NCBI RefSeq assembly: GCF_036345015.1
Contig: NZ_CP084098.1
Coordinates: forward strand, 1,687,326 to 1,751,325
From: Cyanobacterium sp. Dongsha4
GTDB lineage: Bacteria > Cyanobacteriota > Cyanobacteriia > Cyanobacteriales > Cyanobacteriaceae
Direction: 5' to 3'
DNA: 64,000 nucleotides
In this document: one piece after another, positions 46,982 through 56,878 of the stretch
Position numbering within the stretch: the first letter of the stretch is position 1
How the letters are laid out: each line of letters opens with the position of its first letter
Notes under the pieces: model-generated
Told to the model about the DNA's origin: nothing
Databases searched by the model: none
What the model saw: only the letters and a program-made list of their open reading frames with translations
Position numbers and translations under genes: made by a program

Positions 46982-47764
46982 ATGTCCATGCAGTTAACTA
47001 TTGGTTGGCTTTATCCCAAATTAATGAGCACTTATGGCGATCGCGGTAATGTGATTTGTTTACAAAGACGTTGCCAATGGCGAGATTTAGATGTTTCTAT
47101 TTTAGCCTTAGATCAAGAGAGTTCGATCGCATCTTTTGAGGAATTTGATTTGATAGTGGGAGGAGGGGCGCAGGATAGACAGCAGGAGATTGTGATGCGT
47201 GATTTACAGGGAGAAAAAGCCCAAATTATCAAGGAAAAATTAACTTCAGGAATTCCGGGGGTGTTTACTTGTGGTTCTCCTCAATTATTAGGGAAATATT
47301 ATGAACCTGCTTTGGGGCAAAGGATTGAGGGATTAGGTATTTTAGATTTAGTGACAAAACATCCTGGCATAAATGTACCCCGTTGCATTGGCAATGTGGC
47401 TTTTGATATTGTTGCTCCTACTTTAAAAGCAGATTTAGAAGAAATGTTGGGGGAAGTACCTACTGTTGTGGGATTTGAGAATCATGGCGGTAGAACTTAT
47501 TTAGGAGATGTTTCTCCTTTGGGTAAGGTAGTTAGTGGTTATGGTAATAATGGGGAGGATGGTTATGAAGGGGCTTTTTATCAAAATGCGATCGCAACTT
47601 ATGCCCATGGGCCTCTTTTACCCAAAAATCCTTTTCTCGCAGATTGGTTAATCATAAAGGCGATCGAACACAAGTACCAAGAAAAAATCACTCTTAATCC
47701 CTTAGATGATTATTTAGCCGATAATGGCCGCAAGGCCATGCTTAAAAGAATGTTAAATCAGTAA
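46982..47764 (+). CDS. GatD-like type 1 glutamine amidotransferase
   Basis: A 260-residue class I glutaminase of the CobB/CobQ type, with nucleophile Cys97 in GVFTCGSPQLLG and a histidine in YAHGPLLPKNP. The start LTIGWLYPKLMSTYGDRGN is typical of GatD, which with MurT amidates lipid II glutamate. In many bacteria murT is adjacent; here no Mur ligase gene lies nearby, so a partner elsewhere is needed. No Shine-Dalgarno is visible, since a repeat fills the leader. Confidence 0.85.
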   Translation: MSMQLTIGWLYPKLMSTYGDRGNVICLQRRCQWRDLDVSILALDQESSIASFEEFDLIVGGGAQDRQQEIVMRDLQGEKAQIIKEKLTSGIPGVFTCGSPQLLGKYYEPALGQRIEGLGILDLVTKHPGINVPRCIGNVAFDIVAPTLKADLEEMLGEVPTVVGFENHGGRTYLGDVSPLGKVVSGYGNNGEDGYEGAFYQNAIATYAHGPLLPKNPFLADWLIIKAIEHKYQEKITLNPLDDYLADNGRKAMLKRMLNQ

Positions 47765-47801
47765 ATTTCAGGAAGGGTAAGGGGCAAAAGGCAATCATTA
47801 T

Positions 47802-47836
47802 GAGTTCGGAGTTCGGAGTTCGGAGTTAGGAGTTAA
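47802..47836. repeat. Heptamer repeat, GAGTTCG family (5 units)
   Basis: Units GAGTTCG three times, then GAGTTAG and GAGTTAA, between the convergent GatD-like and PstS-like genes. Confidence 0.9.
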
Positions 47837-47885
47837 AATAAAAAAGAAATTTCCCCCTAATACCCCTATCTAACCCCGTTACTTA

Positions 47886-48932
47886 TCAATACACATAACC
47901 TTCTTTATCCTCAGAGGCATAAGTTTTGGTTAAAAGTTCATTAATACTAGCATTTAATACGGGTTTGCCATTAAAAACTGTACCAACACGATTCTTTTCA
48001 AAGTGAATTAAAGCTAAATTATAAGCAGATTCTGGTAGGGGTAGATAACCAACTTTATCAACAACATTTTGAGCTTGTGCTAGATAAAATTTGACGAATT
48101 TCTGCAAAGCGGGGTTATCTTGAGCTTTTTTGGCGTCAACATAAATAAATAAAGGGCGAGTCAAAGGGCGATAGGTATTATTCTTGATGGTTTCGTCAGA
48201 GGGCAAAATACCTCCATTACCGTTATCGATGGCTACTGCTTTTAATTTATCTTGATGTTGTTCATAATAAGCAAAACCAAAATAGGCTAAAGCATTAGGG
48301 TCTTGTATTACACCCTGAACTAAAGCCTCATCATTTTCACTAAATACATAGTCATTACGGCTACTATCTTCAACTCCGACGATAGCAGAAGTGAAAAATT
48401 CAAATGTACCAGATTTTTTGTCAGGACCAAATAAATTAATTGTCTTATCTGGCCATTGACTGTTTACCTGATTCCAATTTTCAATTTTGTTTTCTGCTGA
48501 TGGTTGCCAGAGAGTTTTTAATTCTTCCACTGTCATGGTGTTTGCCCAATCATTACTGGGATGAATAACCACCGTTAAGGCATCAAAAGCAATGGGTAAT
48601 TCAATATAGGCAATATTATTTTTTTTACATTCTTCCATAAAACGTTGAGGTATCGGCACAGAAGAATTGTTTATATCTGTTTCCCCTTGACAAAATTTTT
48701 CAAAACCTCCTATCGAACCTGACAAGCCAACTTTGACTTCCACAGGGGCATTTTCTTTTTGATTAAAATTAGATGCGATCGCTTCTGTAACTGGATATAC
48801 TGTACTTGAGCCATCAATAAGAATTGCCCGATTTTCCTGAGAAGATTGATTGCTACAGGCAGAGACAATACCTAAAAAACCGGCAACAATCAAAGATTTT
48901 GTTACCCCCGTCAGAAAATTTCTCTTGAACAT
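47886..48932 (-). CDS. Phosphate-binding lipoprotein, PstS/SphX family
   Basis: A 348-residue periplasmic protein. Signal peptide with lipobox IVSAC (Cys26), then the phosphate-binding pocket blocks IDGSSTVYPVTEAIA, GLSGSIGGFEKFCQGETDI and FGPDKKSGTFEFF. The size and the orphan location (no pstCAB) fit SphX, which feeds the Pst importer in cyanobacteria. A Pho-box-like site lies 108 bases upstream. Confidence 0.9.
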   Translation of the reverse strand: MFKRNFLTGVTKSLIVAGFLGIVSACSNQSSQENRAILIDGSSTVYPVTEAIASNFNQKENAPVEVKVGLSGSIGGFEKFCQGETDINNSSVPIPQRFMEECKKNNIAYIELPIAFDALTVVIHPSNDWANTMTVEELKTLWQPSAENKIENWNQVNSQWPDKTINLFGPDKKSGTFEFFTSAIVGVEDSSRNDYVFSENDEALVQGVIQDPNALAYFGFAYYEQHQDKLKAVAIDNGNGGILPSDETIKNNTYRPLTRPLFIYVDAKKAQDNPALQKFVKFYLAQAQNVVDKVGYLPLPESAYNLALIHFEKNRVGTVFNGKPVLNASINELLTKTYASEDKEGYVY

Positions 48933-49418
48933 ATTTTCATTTCAACTTTTTTTGATATATCTTTAATATTATCTATATTATGATTAAATAATCAAAAATT
49001 TCATCGTTTTTAAGTTTCTCTTTAACAAAAAATAATACCTTTAACTTAATCTTAATCTACAGAGATTTACCACCGAGGTAATTAATATCAGTTCTTGCAA
49101 ATAACAAAAGTAATAAAGCAAAAAAAATCATATATTTAGACAATTTATTATCAATAATTGATTTAATAGATATTTTTAATTATTATTTAATTCGATTTTG
49201 TTATAAGTTCTCCTTTCACTATAATCGTTAAACTTTCGTTAACCTTTACATAATTCTTTGATACAGAAATTTCCCACTTTCCCAAGAAAAAAACTGGCAA
49301 TCAAACAATAATATCTTCTAATTCCCTACTCAGGTAAACTTTAAACCACATAAGAAGTAAACGAAGTGAGATAATTCTCAGTAATATAAAGAAATGTAAC
49401 GAAAATAGAAATAAATAC
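48933..49418. other. Divergent spacer between PstS-like and DMT transporter genes
   Basis: No gene is seen in these 486 bases; they are very AT-rich. The one feature that stands out is the Pho-box-like repeat at 49040-49058. Confidence 0.55.
49040..49058 (+). promoter_or_regulatory. Pho-box-like direct repeat
   Basis: Two octamers, TTTAACTT and CTTAATCT, both fit PyTTAAPyPyT and are three bases apart, as in the cyanobacterial SphR (PhoB) box. A third octamer is not seen. It lies 108 bases upstream of the phosphate-binding protein gene, though the repeat reads on the other strand. Confidence 0.5.
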
Positions 49419-50432
49419 ATGAATCTCAAGGTAACGTCTGATTGGTCATTATTCAAGCCAATAATTTTAATTTCTCCTTTTTTTTTCTGGGGCACAGCAA
49501 TGGTAGCAATGAAAAGTGTCATACCCCAAACAACTCCGTTATTTATGGCAGGAGTGAGGATTTTTCCCGCAGGGTTATTAATTTTGTTAGTGGCTTTGAT
49601 GTTGGGCAAATTTCAACCTATTTCCCGTCGGGGTTGGTTATGGATTTGCTTTTTTGCTTTGATAGATGGTTGCTGTTTTCAAGGGTTTATCGGAGAGGGG
49701 TTGATGCGTACTGGTGCTGGTTTGGGTTCTGTGATGATTGACTCTCAACCCTTAGCAGTGGCGATTATGTCTCGTTGGCTATTTAAAGAAGTTATCGGTT
49801 TTTGGGGATGGTTAGGCTTATTAACGGGGATTGTGGGTATTAGTTTAATTGGTTTGCCTGATGAATGGATTTTAAGGGGTTTACAAGGGGATTTTACTGG
49901 GTTTAATTGGAGTTGGAATGGTTTATTTGATAATGGTGAATGGTTAATGTTATTGGCTTCTTTATCTATGGCTGGAGGCACTATTATGATTCCTTTTGTC
50001 TGTCGTCATGTGGATGCAGTGGTAGCGACTGGTTGGCATTTGGTTATTGGTGGTTTAGTTTTATTTTTATTTAGTTTTCAGTATGAAGCGAATCAATGGA
50101 TTAATCTTGATTTAAACTCATGGCTACTTTTATCTTATGCTACTATTTTTGGAAGTGCGATCGCATATGGGGTATTTTTTTTCCTCGCTTCTAAAGGAAA
50201 TTTAACTAGCCTTAGTGCTTTAACTTTTTTAACTCCCGTATTTGCCCTAACTTTTGGTAATTTATTACTAGAAGAAAAACTTTCTGATCTACAATGGCAA
50301 GGGGTATGGTTAACCTTAGTCAGTATTTATTTGATTAATCAAAGAGAAAAAATCAGTAAATTTATGTTTAGGGAAAACCTGTATATTTTTTGGCAAAAAT
50401 TAAAACAAATACAAATTCTAAATAAAGAATAA
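49419..50432 (+). CDS. EamA/DMT-family transporter
   Basis: A 337-residue protein with ten predicted spans in two EamA halves (SPFFFWGTAMVAMKSVIP; later LSALTFLTPVFALTFGNLLLEE). The family exports amino acids, sugars or other metabolites; substrate cannot be told. Followed by a basic cytosolic tail. Glutaredoxin gene starts 66 bases downstream. Confidence 0.9.
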   Translation: MNLKVTSDWSLFKPIILISPFFFWGTAMVAMKSVIPQTTPLFMAGVRIFPAGLLILLVALMLGKFQPISRRGWLWICFFALIDGCCFQGFIGEGLMRTGAGLGSVMIDSQPLAVAIMSRWLFKEVIGFWGWLGLLTGIVGISLIGLPDEWILRGLQGDFTGFNWSWNGLFDNGEWLMLLASLSMAGGTIMIPFVCRHVDAVVATGWHLVIGGLVLFLFSFQYEANQWINLDLNSWLLLSYATIFGSAIAYGVFFFLASKGNLTSLSALTFLTPVFALTFGNLLLEEKLSDLQWQGVWLTLVSIYLINQREKISKFMFRENLYIFWQKLKQIQILNKE

Positions 50433-50497
50433 TCAAAATTTAAGCATTAGTCTTATGTTTTATTAATTAACCCTAATTATTTACCTAAATATTAATA

Positions 50498-50806
50498 ATG
50501 TCTAATATTATCACTAAGATTTTAGGTCAACAAAATTCCTATCAAGCACAAGTAGAGATTTATACATGGCAAACTTGCCCCTATTGTATTGGTGCTAAAT
50601 TATTACTATGGTGGAAAGGATGTAGTTACATTGAATATAAAATTGATGGGGATGACAAAGCAAGACAATTAATGATAAAAAGAGCAGAAGGGAAAAAAAC
50701 CGTACCTCAAATTTTTATTAATAATAAATCTATCGGTGGTTGCAATGAATTATATCAATTAGAAAATGAGTCAATACTTGATTTTTTACTTAATCAATCT
50801 CCATAA
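50498..50806 (+). CDS. grxC: Glutaredoxin (dithiol, GrxC type)
   Basis: A 102-residue thiol oxidoreductase with the active site CPYC in TWQTCPYCIGAK (Cys27, Cys30), the glutathione-binding KKTVPQIFIN (cis-Pro) and GGCNEL. Reduced by glutathione, it reduces protein disulfides in the cytosol. The N-terminal 17 residues are longer than in E. coli GrxC. Confidence 0.93.
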   Translation: MSNIITKILGQQNSYQAQVEIYTWQTCPYCIGAKLLLWWKGCSYIEYKIDGDDKARQLMIKRAEGKKTVPQIFINNKSIGGCNELYQLENESILDFLLNQSP

Positions 50807-50840
50807 CTTAGTATATTAATTCTTAAATTTAGAAGCAATT

Positions 50841-51803
50841 ATGACAGCCGATGAGATACTTAGATTATATGATCAAGGGGAAAGAAATTTTAGTAATTCT
50901 GATTTATCCAGAGAAGATATAATTGGAGCAAACCTAACCCAAATTGACTTAAATAGAAGTAATTTAAGTTGGGCTAATTTAAGTGGAAGTGATTTAAGTG
51001 GTGGAAATTTATCTCGTGCTGATTTAATTCATAGTCGTTTTATCAGTGCAAAATTAATCAGCGTAAACTTAAGTAATAGTAATCTTAGTTATGGGGATTT
51101 AAGTTGGACAAATTTGAATAGTGCTAATTTATCTCAGGCAGATTTGAGTTACTGTAATTTGAGTAAATCTTCATTAATTAATAGTGATTTTAGTTATGCT
51201 AATTTACAAAATTGTAAACTAACAAAAGCTAATTTTATGGGGGCTAATTTTACTAGGGCTAATTTATCGGGGGCAGATTTATCGGGGGTAAATTTAACGG
51301 GGGCAGATTTTACACGGGCGGATTTATCAGGGGCAAATCTTCAAGGATGTGATTTAGAGGAAGCTAATTTGCGTTGTGCTGATTTGTCTAAAAGTATTTT
51401 ACGAAATGCGGATTTGAGTGAAAGTATTTTACAGGGAGTAAATTTAGAAAATGCTAATTTGAGAGGAGCAAATTTCAGTGGTGCAATGTTAAAAAATACT
51501 AATGTTGATCATCAAATAAAGTTATCAAAATTAAATATTAAATCTCCTAACAAAAATAAAATTATTTTTACGGGGGCAAATTTACAAGGAGTTGTTTTAG
51601 AAAATGCCGTTGTCAAAAATAGTATTTTTAGCTATGCTTGTTTGTTTAAGGTTAATTTAACAGAGGCATCTTTTCACCGTGCAAGTATGATTGATGCTTA
51701 TTTATCTCATGGAGATTTAAGGGGGGCAAATTTACGTAGTAGTGCTTTAAGTGGTGTTATTTTGACTGGTACAACTATGCCAGATGGTTCAATTCATCCT
51801 TAG
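50841..51803 (+). CDS. Pentapeptide-repeat protein
   Basis: A 320-residue protein made almost wholly of A(D/N)LxX repeats (for example ANLSGSDLSGGNLSRADL), which fold as a four-sided beta-helix. One break near residues 215-245 (KLSKLNIKSPNKNK) splits it into a long and a short helix. No membrane anchor. Such proteins are abundant in cyanobacteria; function is not known. 34 bases after grxC. Confidence 0.92.
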   Translation: MTADEILRLYDQGERNFSNSDLSREDIIGANLTQIDLNRSNLSWANLSGSDLSGGNLSRADLIHSRFISAKLISVNLSNSNLSYGDLSWTNLNSANLSQADLSYCNLSKSSLINSDFSYANLQNCKLTKANFMGANFTRANLSGADLSGVNLTGADFTRADLSGANLQGCDLEEANLRCADLSKSILRNADLSESILQGVNLENANLRGANFSGAMLKNTNVDHQIKLSKLNIKSPNKNKIIFTGANLQGVVLENAVVKNSIFSYACLFKVNLTEASFHRASMIDAYLSHGDLRGANLRSSALSGVILTGTTMPDGSIHP

Positions 51804-51832
51804 ATTTAAGATTAAGTTTTCAATTTTTTCAT

Positions 51833-52282
51833 CTAGTTAGCTAAAGATAATTTTTTTCTAATAGTTAAACAATTACGATCATCAGAGATGCGATCGTATC
51901 TTAAATCATCGGCTATTTTTTGCAAAATTTCAACCCCTCTCCCCCCCGTTGCAAATTCTCCTTGATGGTTAATCTTCTGTTTCAAAGATTCTAACTGGAA
52001 AGGTTGCCCAAAATCCCATACCTGAATTTTGATTTCTTCTTCACTGACATCAATCTCTATTTCAATAATAGTTTCAGGGGGTTTATTTTTATGAGCATGA
52101 CGCACGGCATTGGTAAAACCCTCGGCTAAAGCTAATTGAGACTGTAACCAATCTTTCTCGCTAATCCATTCTTGTCTAAGAGTTTCAAACTGAGACAAAA
52201 CTTCTTTGAGATAGATTAAATCACTTTTTACTCTAAATGATATGTGTTGAGTAACTTCCAATTTTCCCACAATCCCCCGCAA
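51833..52282 (-). CDS. Anti-sigma factor/serine kinase-like ATPase (RsbW family)
   Basis: A 149-residue GHKL ATPase. The N box is EGFTNAVRHAHK (Asn58), G1 is DFGQPF (Asp90), and G2 is GGRGVEIL (113-120). The fold fits the RsbW/SpoIIAB switch kinases that phosphorylate STAS antagonists. No sigma factor or antagonist gene is adjacent, so the partner is not known. Convergent with the pentapeptide gene. Confidence 0.88.
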   Translation of the reverse strand: MRGIVGKLEVTQHISFRVKSDLIYLKEVLSQFETLRQEWISEKDWLQSQLALAEGFTNAVRHAHKNKPPETIIEIEIDVSEEEIKIQVWDFGQPFQLESLKQKINHQGEFATGGRGVEILQKIADDLRYDRISDDRNCLTIRKKLSLAN

Positions 52283-52360
52283 TTTTTCGCTCTTGTCTCA
52301 ATCTAAATTAAACTACTATTAGATAAAGTTATTCTAGCCTAAATTAATACCAGCCATATT

Positions 52361-53266
52361 ATGACTATTACACCTTCAACTCAGTATTACAATTGGAACA
52401 AATATAAGTGTGCTTACACCAGTTATAATACAGAATCGGATTTTCCTTATGCCATAATTTTAATTCATCCTATCGGAGTTGGTTTGTCGGGTATTTTTTG
52501 GCATCGTTTCCTTTCAAATTCAGCAGTTTCTGAGGCACAAATTCCTATCTATAACCCTGATTTATTAGGATGTGGTGAAAGTGATTTAGTGCGTTTAGCG
52601 TATGATCCAAAAGACTGGGCTAGTCAGCTTAATCATTTTATAACAAATGTGGTCAAAAAACCAGTTATTTTAGTTGTCCAAGGGGCTTCTTTCCCCATTG
52701 CAATTTATATGAGTTCTGGGGATTTAAAATGTGATTTAATTAAAGGGTTAATTTTGTCGGGGCCTCCTGCTTGGAATATTATGATTAATGGGGGAAATTT
52801 AAGGGTTAGTGAAATTATTTGGAATCTGTTTTTTGATAGTTTTATTGGTTCTTTATTTTATCAGTATGCCCGTCGTCGAGATTTTATTAAGTCGTTTTCT
52901 GTCAAGGAATTATTTGGAGAAGAAAAGGATGTTGATGATGAATGGTTAGATATGTTAGAAAAAGCCGCTACTAATTCTATGAGTCGTTATGCTGTTTTTT
53001 CTTTTCTAGCTGGTTTTTGGCGTAAAGATTACTCAAAATTAATGGCAAAATTAGACCAAAAAATTTTATTGTTAATGGGAGAAAAAGCTACCAGTGTGAG
53101 TAAAGAAGGCTTTAAAGAAACACCTGATCAAAGAATAGAATTATATCAGAAAAATATTCCTAGTTTAACAGGTAAGAAGTTAAAAGGAAGAAATGTTTTA
53201 CCCTACGAGTCAACTGAAGATTTTGTCAGAGAAACAATTAATTTTTGTCAATTTTTTACCGATTAA
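52361..53266 (+). CDS. Alpha/beta hydrolase
   Basis: A 301-residue protein with the oxyanion-hole block ILIHPIGVGLSG, strand-turn NPDLLGCGESD, and a likely nucleophile serine in VVQGASFPIA, where the usual GxSxG is GASFP. A cap region follows. Substrate is unknown; cyanobacterial relatives are often near lipid or pigment genes, but nothing here points to one. Confidence 0.83.
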   Translation: MTITPSTQYYNWNKYKCAYTSYNTESDFPYAIILIHPIGVGLSGIFWHRFLSNSAVSEAQIPIYNPDLLGCGESDLVRLAYDPKDWASQLNHFITNVVKKPVILVVQGASFPIAIYMSSGDLKCDLIKGLILSGPPAWNIMINGGNLRVSEIIWNLFFDSFIGSLFYQYARRRDFIKSFSVKELFGEEKDVDDEWLDMLEKAATNSMSRYAVFSFLAGFWRKDYSKLMAKLDQKILLLMGEKATSVSKEGFKETPDQRIELYQKNIPSLTGKKLKGRNVLPYESTEDFVRETINFCQFFTD

Positions 53267-53489
53267 TAATAGTAATAGTAAAGGTTATATTACTTTGAGT
53301 ATGTAAATTATTGATTAAGGTAGGTAAGGCCATATCTGGCAATGGGCAACAGGAGATTTTTAAATAGTGAAAGATAAAATTTGGGTTTTAATCTATAGCA
53401 TTGCTTTTGTGACAATAATTTGAAGCTCTCATTTTCTATTAAATTATCATAACTACTATAAAATAAGGAATCATAAATTCTTCATCGTG

Positions 53490-54698
53490 ATGAAAATAGC
53501 TTATTTAATTAATCAATATCCGAAAGTTAGTCATAGTTTTATTCGGCGAGAAATTCTTGCTTTGGAATCTTTAGGAGTCAATATCAAAAGATTTTCGGTG
53601 AGAAAAATTGCTGATGAATTAGTTGATGATGAAGATAAGAAAGAATTATTAAAAACAAGATTTATTCTTGAGTTGGGAATTACTGGATTATTGCTTTATC
53701 TACTGAGAGTGATTTTATTTCAACCTCTTAATTTTATAAAAGCCTTGATTATTACTCTCAAAATAGGTTATCGTTCGGAACGAGGAGTTGTCATCAATTT
53801 AATATATTTAGCGGAGGCTTGTGTTTTATCGTTTTGGCTAAAACAAGAGGAAATAAGACATATACACGCCCATTTCGGCACAAATTCAACGACGGTTGCT
53901 ATGCTCACAAGTCTGTTGGGAAATTTCTCCTATAGCTTTACTATTCATGGCCCCGAAGAATTTGATAAACCAAGTGCGATCGCACTTTCAGAAAAAATCA
54001 AGAGAGCTACATTTGTGGTGACGATTAGTAACTATGGCAAAAGTCAAGTTTATCGGTGGTGTGATTATCAAGACTGGCAAAAAATCCATGTTATTCATTG
54101 TGGTTTGGATAAGAAGTTTATTCAAGCAGAAATTACTCCTATTCCTTCAGAAAATAATTTAGTTTGTGTTGGTAGGTTATGTCCACAAAAAGGGCAATTG
54201 TTATTATTAAATGCGATCGCAAGATTAAAACAAAAAGGAATAATTTGTCAACTTACCCTTGTTGGGGATGGAGAATTAAGGCAAGAAATAGAAATATTAG
54301 CAGAAAAATTACACATCAAATCACAAATAAATATTACGGGATGGGCTAGTAGTGACGAGGTGAAAATGAAAATTAACGAAGCAAAATTAATGGTAATGCC
54401 CAGTTTTGCCGAAGGTTTACCCGTAGTCATCATGGAATCTTTAGCACTCGGAAGACCTGTTATTAGTACATACGTTGCAGGAATTCCTGAATTAGTAGTT
54501 GAAAATGAATCAGGCTGGTTGTGTTTTGCGGGAGATGTAGAAAGTTTAACGGAAAAATTAGAAAAGGTATTGAGTTTATCCCCAGAAAAATTAAATCAAA
54601 TAGGAATAATGGGCAAGAAAAAAGTTAAGTATAATCATGATATAGAAACAGAAGCGAAAAAGTTAAAAAACTTGTTTGAGATAGTAGTTACAAACTAA
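53490..54698 (+). CDS. Glycosyltransferase family 4
   Basis: About 402 residues (ATG 53490; the ATG one codon before is equally possible). The GT-B fold shows YLINQYPKVSHSFIRREI at the start, HAHFGTNSTT, and the nucleotide-sugar site VGRLCPQKG followed by PSFAEGLPVVIMESLALGRPVI. Relatives (WcaL-like) add hexoses to exopolysaccharides. One-base overlap with the next gene suggests joint translation. Confidence 0.92.
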   Translation: MKIAYLINQYPKVSHSFIRREILALESLGVNIKRFSVRKIADELVDDEDKKELLKTRFILELGITGLLLYLLRVILFQPLNFIKALIITLKIGYRSERGVVINLIYLAEACVLSFWLKQEEIRHIHAHFGTNSTTVAMLTSLLGNFSYSFTIHGPEEFDKPSAIALSEKIKRATFVVTISNYGKSQVYRWCDYQDWQKIHVIHCGLDKKFIQAEITPIPSENNLVCVGRLCPQKGQLLLLNAIARLKQKGIICQLTLVGDGELRQEIEILAEKLHIKSQINITGWASSDEVKMKINEAKLMVMPSFAEGLPVVIMESLALGRPVISTYVAGIPELVVENESGWLCFAGDVESLTEKLEKVLSLSPEKLNQIGIMGKKKVKYNHDIETEAKKLKNLFEIVVTN

Positions 54699-56845
54699 TG
54701 GCTCCAAAAGCGGATAAACTAGCACAGAATATAGATAGTATCAAAAGTTTTCTCAGAAGAAAATTAGCCACTTATCCTGAATTAAATGAAGTAATTGAAA
54801 AAATTAAATATATAGAAAAAACATTAAGTGAAAAAAAACTAACTCTACAAATTATTAGTAATAATGAAACCCTTAATCAGGGATTGTTTGACTTAATTAG
54901 TAATTATCCAGAATTTACGCAAACCTATCATATTAAATATGATTTAACTCCTTCTTCTCCCTTACCCATTTCTCCTCAAATAAAAAATACTCTAACTCTG
55001 AAAAGATTAATAGTTGATTCCACAGAAATTATAGAAGAATATATCCTTCAAAAAGATCATAATTATTTAATAGGCAGATGTCCTGAAAATCCTATATTTT
55101 TAGATAACACTATTTATCAAGGAATTTCATGGAAACACGCTGAAATAAATCCTATAGAAAATAAGCAAGGAGAAACAAGATGGCAAATTACAGACTTAAA
55201 TAGTAGCAATGGAACTTTTATTAACGGAGAAAAATTAAATGGTAGTATTATTTTAAATAATTGTGATAATATTACCCTTGCTTACCCAGAATTAAAAGCA
55301 AATATTCCTTGTTTTGAAATTAAACAAGAATCAATTAATCCGTCAGAAAATATAAATAATGAATATCGAGATATTATTGACTGTGATTTACTTTTGTTAA
55401 TTTTGGAAAATAATAATTTGAATCAGAATGAAAAAGAATTTTTAGTTAACTTAGATGTTTCTTTTCTCTCTAAAGTTTTTATCATAGTAGATTTTGCTGA
55501 AGAAAAAAATATTCATTTAGAAGAAACCAATACTAATTTAGAGAATCAAATAAACTTGTTAAACATAGAATATAAACCAGAATTATTGTTTCTTAATTTA
55601 AAGGCTTATTGTCAAGAAGAAAGGCAAGAGAATTTAAGCAAAATAGAGCAAAAGAATCAAGATAAATTTATCAAAGTATTGACTAATATTATTAAACGTC
55701 AACCGGAAAATATCTTAGCAAAAAGATTAATTGCTAAATTAAATCCTTTAATATCACCTTTAGAACAAATTTTAATTCAAGAGGATGAAGAATTAAAAGA
55801 AAAAATTAAAGAATCTCAAGATAAACTCACTAAAATTACTCAAAAAAATTGGAAAGAAATAAGTAAAAATGCTCTAAGTAATGTAAAAGAAGAAAAAGAT
55901 AAATTTTTTAAGCAAATTAAATCAGATTTAGCTCAAGCAAAAAGTTCAGTTTTAGATAATTTTAGTAAACGCAGTATTGTTGGAAAAATTCAAAATTTTG
56001 TAGATGAATTACAACCAACAATTTTTAAAAAACAAGGACAACCTCATGTAAAATTGCTTCCTACTCATGGGGATGTTAATGCTGATTTGAATGAAGTCTT
56101 GATAAAATTCACAACCAATAGTGTAGAAAAATGGGCTTTAAAAGAATGGGATAAAATTATTAATCACTATAATCATGGAGGCTTAAATGATTTATTAAAA
56201 AGAGTTTATACCTATGTTGATGTTATACCTGATTTATTTTCTGAATCTCCTTTTCTTCCCCCTGCTGAATTAGATATTGCTAATAATTTTCTGATTTCTT
56301 TTATGGGTATTGAAAGTGAGGTGCGTCATAAACAAGTTTCTATGGGAGGCTATATTATGAAAACCTTACGGGCAAATATGATGCAAATTATGATGATGGC
56401 AACCATGCTGTTAGCAATATTAGGGCAAAAAATGGGAAAAAATGAAATTTTTGGACAACTTTCTCAATGGTTTCAACGCTTTCCTTTCTTACTTGGTTTA
56501 GCTGTTTTTGCTCTTATTTTTTTCTTGACTAATTCTTATAATCAAGATAATAATTTAAAGCTAGAAGAAGCAGAAGATAAACTCAAAAAAGAAGTTAATA
56601 CTTATTATCAGTCTCTGAGCAAAAATCTAATTGAAAAAGTAATTCAAGATATAAATTTAGCTCTCGAATATGAAGGGAATAGAATTGATAGTGCTTTAGA
56701 AAGAGTGCAAGAAATTTATGGTGACTATATATCAGAAATGGAAAAACAACAAGTTATAATTAAAGCCAATTTAGAATCTTTAAAAGAAAAAGAAAAAAGT
56801 TTAAGTAAGGAAATTATAGAATTTAAAAAGTTAGCAAAGACTTAA
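54698..56845 (+). CDS. FHA-domain membrane protein with dynamin-like degenerate core
   Basis: A 715-residue protein. Residues 98-208 are an FHA phosphothreonine-binding domain with Gly-Arg (126-127), SWKH (144-147) and NG (171-172). Residues about 225-300 (CDLLLLILE...SKVFIIVDF) resemble the later strands of a dynamin-type GTPase, but P-loop and NKxD are absent. A coiled coil follows, then a hydrophobic hairpin (about 547-615) and a coiled-coil tail. TAATG overlap with the glycosyltransferase. It could be an inactive dynamin-like membrane remodeler; this is inference. Confidence 0.7.
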   Translation: MAPKADKLAQNIDSIKSFLRRKLATYPELNEVIEKIKYIEKTLSEKKLTLQIISNNETLNQGLFDLISNYPEFTQTYHIKYDLTPSSPLPISPQIKNTLTLKRLIVDSTEIIEEYILQKDHNYLIGRCPENPIFLDNTIYQGISWKHAEINPIENKQGETRWQITDLNSSNGTFINGEKLNGSIILNNCDNITLAYPELKANIPCFEIKQESINPSENINNEYRDIIDCDLLLLILENNNLNQNEKEFLVNLDVSFLSKVFIIVDFAEEKNIHLEETNTNLENQINLLNIEYKPELLFLNLKAYCQEERQENLSKIEQKNQDKFIKVLTNIIKRQPENILAKRLIAKLNPLISPLEQILIQEDEELKEKIKESQDKLTKITQKNWKEISKNALSNVKEEKDKFFKQIKSDLAQAKSSVLDNFSKRSIVGKIQNFVDELQPTIFKKQGQPHVKLLPTHGDVNADLNEVLIKFTTNSVEKWALKEWDKIINHYNHGGLNDLLKRVYTYVDVIPDLFSESPFLPPAELDIANNFLISFMGIESEVRHKQVSMGGYIMKTLRANMMQIMMMATMLLAILGQKMGKNEIFGQLSQWFQRFPFLLGLAVFALIFFLTNSYNQDNNLKLEEAEDKLKKEVNTYYQSLSKNLIEKVIQDINLALEYEGNRIDSALERVQEIYGDYISEMEKQQVIIKANLESLKEKEKSLSKEIIEFKKLAKT

Positions 56846-56878
56846 ATACAATTATCATTACACTTAGTATTAAAAATT

